Of a stretch of DNA of 27,002 nucleotides, positions 24,337 through 27,002 are shown piece by piece. The stretch spans positions 1 through 27,002 of the forward strand of contig JBQTIU010000016.1 of NCBI GenBank assembly GCA_052387815.1, written 5' to 3'. This DNA is from JBQTIU01 sp052387815 (lineage in GTDB: Bacteria; Pseudomonadota; Alphaproteobacteria; CACIAM-22H2). The stretch's first letter is position 1; every line of letters begins with the position of its first letter. The position numbers and the translations under genes were made by a program. The notes below the pieces were generated by a model. That model had not been told where the DNA came from. It did not search any database and worked only from the letters and a program-made list of their open reading frames with translations.

Positions 24337-24365
24337 CTAATATGCCTAATATGACCGCGCGTCAA
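24337..24365 (-). promoter_or_regulatory. Toxin-antitoxin promoter with direct-repeat operator
   Basis: On the minus strand TTGACG (24365-24360, 5 of 6), exactly 17 bp, then TATTAG (24342-24337, 4 of 6). Two exact CATATTAG repeats (24353-24346 and 24344-24337), 9 bp apart, cover the spacer end and the -10, where antitoxin binding would block polymerase. The -35 and first repeat lie within the 3' end of the GT9 gene, whose stop TAG (24348-24346) is part of the repeat. Confidence 0.65.
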
Positions 24366-25269
24366 GCGCCGCGGCCACTTCCTCCCAACCGAGGTCCTCG
24401 AGCCGCGCGCGGCGGAGGACCGTGACCCTGGGGCCGCGCGGCGCGCACAAGGTGGGATCGGAGGCGGCCGAGAACAGCACCACGGACGGCGCGCCCACGC
24501 CGGCGATCAGGTGCATGGGGCCGGTGTCGTTGCCGAGCGCGCCGGCGGCCAGGCGCGCAAGCGCGGCGATCTCGGCGGGCGTAGTGTCGCCCACCAGGTC
24601 GCGCGCGGAGGGACAGGCGGCGCGGATGGCGGCGGCCAACGGCCGCTCGCGGGCGGTGCCGAGCACGACCGGCTCGAGGCCGCGGCCGGCGAGCGAAGTG
24701 GCCAGCGCGACGTAGCCGGCGAGCGGCCAGCGCTTGTCCGGCCGGCCGGCCGCGCCGCCGGGGACGATGATCGCGAAGGGGGGCTCGAGCCCGTAGCGAG
24801 CGGTATCGGCGTCGAGCCAGTCGAGGTCGGGCGCCGGCACCGCGGCGATGCCGGCGGCGGCCAACTGCTCGGCCTGGCGCTCGAGGGTGTGCATGCGGTC
24901 GCGCAGCGGATTGGCATGGGGGTGCGAGCAGCCGCGCGCGATGCCCGACCATTGCGGCCGCGGTCGTGGAAATAGGCGAAAATAGAAGCCGGTGCGGCCC
25001 GAGGTCTGCAAGTCGTAGACGCGCTCGAACCGGCCGGCGTCGAGCCGGCGGCGCAGGTCGAGGACCGCTCCCAGGCGCCACCAGGCCGGCCGCGTGTCCA
25101 CCCACACCTCGTCGACATAAGGACAGGCGGCGAACAGCGGCGCGAAGGGCTGGGTGGTGAGGGCCACGATCCGCGCCCCCGCGTGGTGGCGGCGGATCGC
25201 AGCCATCGGCCCGAGGGCCTGGATGACATCGCCAAGCGCCCCCAGCTTGATGACCAGGATGCGCGTCAC
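24346..25269 (-). CDS. Glycosyltransferase family 9 (heptosyltransferase-like)
   Basis: A 307-residue GT-B enzyme. The N-terminal RILVIKLGALGDVIQALGPM is the family-9 opening with the catalytic-region aspartate (Asp14). The C-terminal half has the nucleotide-sugar region PGGAAGRPDKRWP (170-182) and GNDTGPMHLIAG (246-257), the hallmark near the donor site. These enzymes usually add heptose to the lipopolysaccharide core at the inner face of the cytoplasmic membrane. The GTG start overlaps the preceding gene's TGA as GTGA, so the two glycosyltransferases are translationally coupled. The acceptor is not identifiable. Confidence 0.92.
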   Translation of the reverse strand: MTRILVIKLGALGDVIQALGPMAAIRRHHAGARIVALTTQPFAPLFAACPYVDEVWVDTRPAWWRLGAVLDLRRRLDAGRFERVYDLQTSGRTGFYFRLFPRPRPQWSGIARGCSHPHANPLRDRMHTLERQAEQLAAAGIAAVPAPDLDWLDADTARYGLEPPFAIIVPGGAAGRPDKRWPLAGYVALATSLAGRGLEPVVLGTARERPLAAAIRAACPSARDLVGDTTPAEIAALARLAAGALGNDTGPMHLIAGVGAPSVVLFSAASDPTLCAPRGPRVTVLRRARLEDLGWEEVAAALDARSY

Positions 25270-26480
25270 GCCCGCTCCGCGGCCGCGGCCAGGACCTCGT
25301 CGTAGACGGCGAGGGTCGATCGGCACATCGCTTCGCGGCTGAACCGGGCGCGAGTCCAGGCGATGGCGCGGCTCGCCATCGCCTCGCGCGCGGCCGGGGT
25401 GAGCGCCAAGGCTTCGCCGAGCGCCGCCGCCAGCGCCCCCGCCTCGCCCGGCTTGACCAGCCAGCCGGTTTCGCCCGCCCGCACGATCTCGCGCGCCCCG
25501 CCGTGGTCCGGCGCGATGACCGGGCGACCCATCGCCTGCGCCTCGGCGACCACCCGCCCGAAGGCCTCGGGGTCGGTGGAGGCCGACACCACCACGTCCG
25601 CCAGCATGAAGGCGGCCGGCATGTCGCGGCAATGATCGACCATGCGCACCATTCCTTCGAGGCGGCGCGCGCGGACGAGGCGCTCGAGCTCGGCCCGGTA
25701 GCGGCGGCGGCCCTGGTCGGAGCCGACCAGCAGGCAGCACACGTCGCGCCGGCCGAGCCGGGCGAGCGCCTCGATGAGCAGCGCCTGGCCTTTCCAGCGC
25801 GTCAGGCGGCCGGGCAGCATGACGACGCCGATGCCGTCGGGGAGCCGCCATTCCTGCGCCAGGCGAACGACGCGGTCGGCGGCCACGCGGCGGGGATCGA
25901 AGCGATCGAGGTCGATGCCGCGCGGGATGACCCGGATGCGGGCCGGATCGAGCCCGTATTCGGCGACGATGTGGCGGCCGACGAACTCGGAAATGGCGAT
26001 CACCCGATCGCCCCTGGTCATCACCGAATTGTACCAGCGCTTGAAACGGTTGCCGGTGTTGTAGACGCCGTGGACGGTAGTGAGGAACGGCACGCCCGCG
26101 CGCCTGGCCGCATAGAGCGCGCTCCAGGCCGGGGCGCGCGAGCGGGCGTGCACGAGGGCGATGCGGTGGCTGCCGATGAGGTCCAAGAGGGCGAACATGT
26201 TGCGGCGCATGAGCAGCGGGTTCTTGGAATCCAACGGCAGGCTGACGTGCCGGGCGCCGGCGCGCTCGATCTCGCGCACCATCGGCCCGCCTTCGGAGGC
26301 GACGATGGCCCGCCAGCCGCTTTCCGCGAGCGCGACGGCGATGTCGATGGTGCCGCGCTCGACCCCGCCGGTGACCAGCCGCGGCAGCACCTGCAGGATG
26401 GCGCGCGGTGGGACCGCCGGAGCAGCGGCCGCGGTTTCGGGCGTCGCCGGGGTTGAGTAAGCGTGGGCGCGGGAGTTCAT
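25266..26480 (-). CDS. Glycosyltransferase family 4
   Basis: A 404-residue retaining GT-B enzyme. The N-domain opens AILQVLPRLVTGGVERGTID, the glycine-rich acceptor-side loop, followed by HARSRAPAWSALYAARRAG. The linker region has VIPRGIDLDRFDP, and the C-domain has MLPGRLTRWKGQALLIEAL, then STDPEAFGRVVAEAQAMGRP, the E-x7-E-type motif that holds the nucleotide sugar. It likely builds a surface polysaccharide or lipopolysaccharide core with the coupled GT9 enzyme. ATG 26480 is preferred; an in-frame TTG at 26492 would add four residues. Its start is only 31 bp from that of the divergent hydrolase. Confidence 0.93.
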   Translation of the reverse strand: MNSRAHAYSTPATPETAAAAPAVPPRAILQVLPRLVTGGVERGTIDIAVALAESGWRAIVASEGGPMVREIERAGARHVSLPLDSKNPLLMRRNMFALLDLIGSHRIALVHARSRAPAWSALYAARRAGVPFLTTVHGVYNTGNRFKRWYNSVMTRGDRVIAISEFVGRHIVAEYGLDPARIRVIPRGIDLDRFDPRRVAADRVVRLAQEWRLPDGIGVVMLPGRLTRWKGQALLIEALARLGRRDVCCLLVGSDQGRRRYRAELERLVRARRLEGMVRMVDHCRDMPAAFMLADVVVSASTDPEAFGRVVAEAQAMGRPVIAPDHGGAREIVRAGETGWLVKPGEAGALAAALGEALALTPAAREAMASRAIAWTRARFSREAMCRSTLAVYDEVLAAAAERA

Positions 26481-26511
26481 CTCGGCGTTCAATTCCAGTA
26501 CGTTGCTGCGG

Positions 26512-27002
26512 ATGACGATCTCTTCCGCCGCAGCCCCAGCCGGCGTTCTCGACTCCGCACCCGGCGTCTCTATCGCCTATCATAAAACCGTCGGCAAGTC
26601 CCCGGGCGTACTATTCCTGGGGGGCTTCATGTCCGACATGACCGGCGCCAAGGCCCTGGCGGTCGAAGCGTTTTGCCGCGCCAAGGGCCATGCGGTGCTG
26701 CGCTTTGACTATCGCGGCCACGGCCAATCATCGGGGCAATTCGTTGACGGAACGATAAGCCGGTGGGCGGACGATGCGCTGGCCGTGCTCGACCGGCTGA
26801 CCGAGGGGCCGCAGATCCTGGTCGGCTCCAGCATGGGCGGCTGGATCGCGCTGCTGGTCGCCATGGCCCGCCCGGCCCGCGTTGCCGGCCTGACGCTCAT
26901 CGCCCCCGCGACAGACTTCGTCGGCGACCTGATGTGGGCGCGCATGTCGCCCGAGCGGAAGGCGACGCTGGAGCGCGACGGCGTCTTGCGCGTGCCGTCG
27001 GC
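26512..27002 (+). CDS. Alpha/beta hydrolase, 5' part only (cut by window edge)
   Basis: The first 163 residues of an open frame that runs off the right edge. VLFLGGFMSDMTGAKALAVE gives the oxyanion-region strand, RFDYRGHGQSSG the family's second turn, and VGSSMGGWIALL (104-115) the nucleophile elbow with Ser107. LTLIAPATDFVGDLMW follows. The pattern resembles ABHD10-type acyl-protein thioesterase/esterase proteins common in alphaproteobacteria. The Asp and His of the triad would lie beyond the window. The start at 26512 has no strong Shine-Dalgarno. Substrate cannot be told. Confidence 0.88.
   Translation, partial: MTISSAAAPAGVLDSAPGVSIAYHKTVGKSPGVLFLGGFMSDMTGAKALAVEAFCRAKGHAVLRFDYRGHGQSSGQFVDGTISRWADDALAVLDRLTEGPQILVGSSMGGWIALLVAMARPARVAGLTLIAPATDFVGDLMWARMSPERKATLERDGVLRVPS

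Noticed and set aside
24346..26583. One 745-codon minus-strand frame covering both glycosyltransferases
   Set aside because: The first part is out of frame with the GT4 enzyme; real GT9 coding begins at GTG 25269, coupled to the GT4 stop.

Overview
The window is a high-GC chromosomal segment with short intergenic gaps and bacterial -35/-10 promoters. Several proteins look alphaproteobacterial: the sugar dehydrogenase resembles Caulobacter XylB, and a dimethylglycine/sarcosine dehydrogenase-type flavoprotein sits beside infC. A Rhodospirillales-like alphaproteobacterium is my inference; there is no rRNA or other direct taxonomic marker. No phage block, insertion sequence or CRISPR array was seen.

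Layout. (1) 1-1050: tRNA-Ser(GGA), a small membrane protein and a tandem ACT-domain protein. (2) 1218-7900: a sugar region. A XylB-like dehydrogenase is followed by a broken SMP-30 lactonase on the minus strand. Facing away on the plus strand are aldose 1-epimerase and a three-gene ABC importer, very likely one transcription unit. (3) 7908-12012: an inositol-monophosphatase-family enzyme, LepA and a DUF1963/YwqG protein, all on the minus strand. (4) 12201-12567: a frameshifted, truncated remnant of a Fic-family gene next to a perfect 16-bp palindrome. (5) 12805-23643: the translation cluster thrS-infC / rpmI-rplT-pheS-pheT, normally contiguous, is here split by about 4.2 kb holding a flavoprotein dehydrogenase gene and an oppositely oriented exported protein with a tail-fibre-like motif. 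(6) 23743-24292: a Phd/RelE-type toxin-antitoxin pair with an unusually long reading-frame overlap. (7) 24346-26480: two coupled glycosyltransferases (GT9, GT4), probably for cell-surface glycans. (8) 26512 to the right edge: a divergent alpha/beta hydrolase cut by the window end.

How the parts fit. Epimerase, dehydrogenase and lactonase are the early steps of oxidative pentose use (Weimberg/Dahms type). The lactonase carries three frameshifts and a stop, so that step must be spontaneous, done elsewhere, or lost. The ABC binding protein lacks the tyrosine pair of iron-binding FbpA proteins and sits behind a sugar epimerase, so a sugar or sugar-phosphate substrate is more plausible than ferric iron. 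In the split translation cluster, rpmI has its own 17-bp-spaced promoter and a leader with competing hairpins, one covering the rpmI Shine-Dalgarno, while infC appears to start at a rare ATC codon. No wholly new multi-gene system was identified. The strongest leads are the rpmI leader, the overlapping toxin-antitoxin genes with an operator inside the preceding gene's end, and the tail-fibre-like gene inside the translation cluster.
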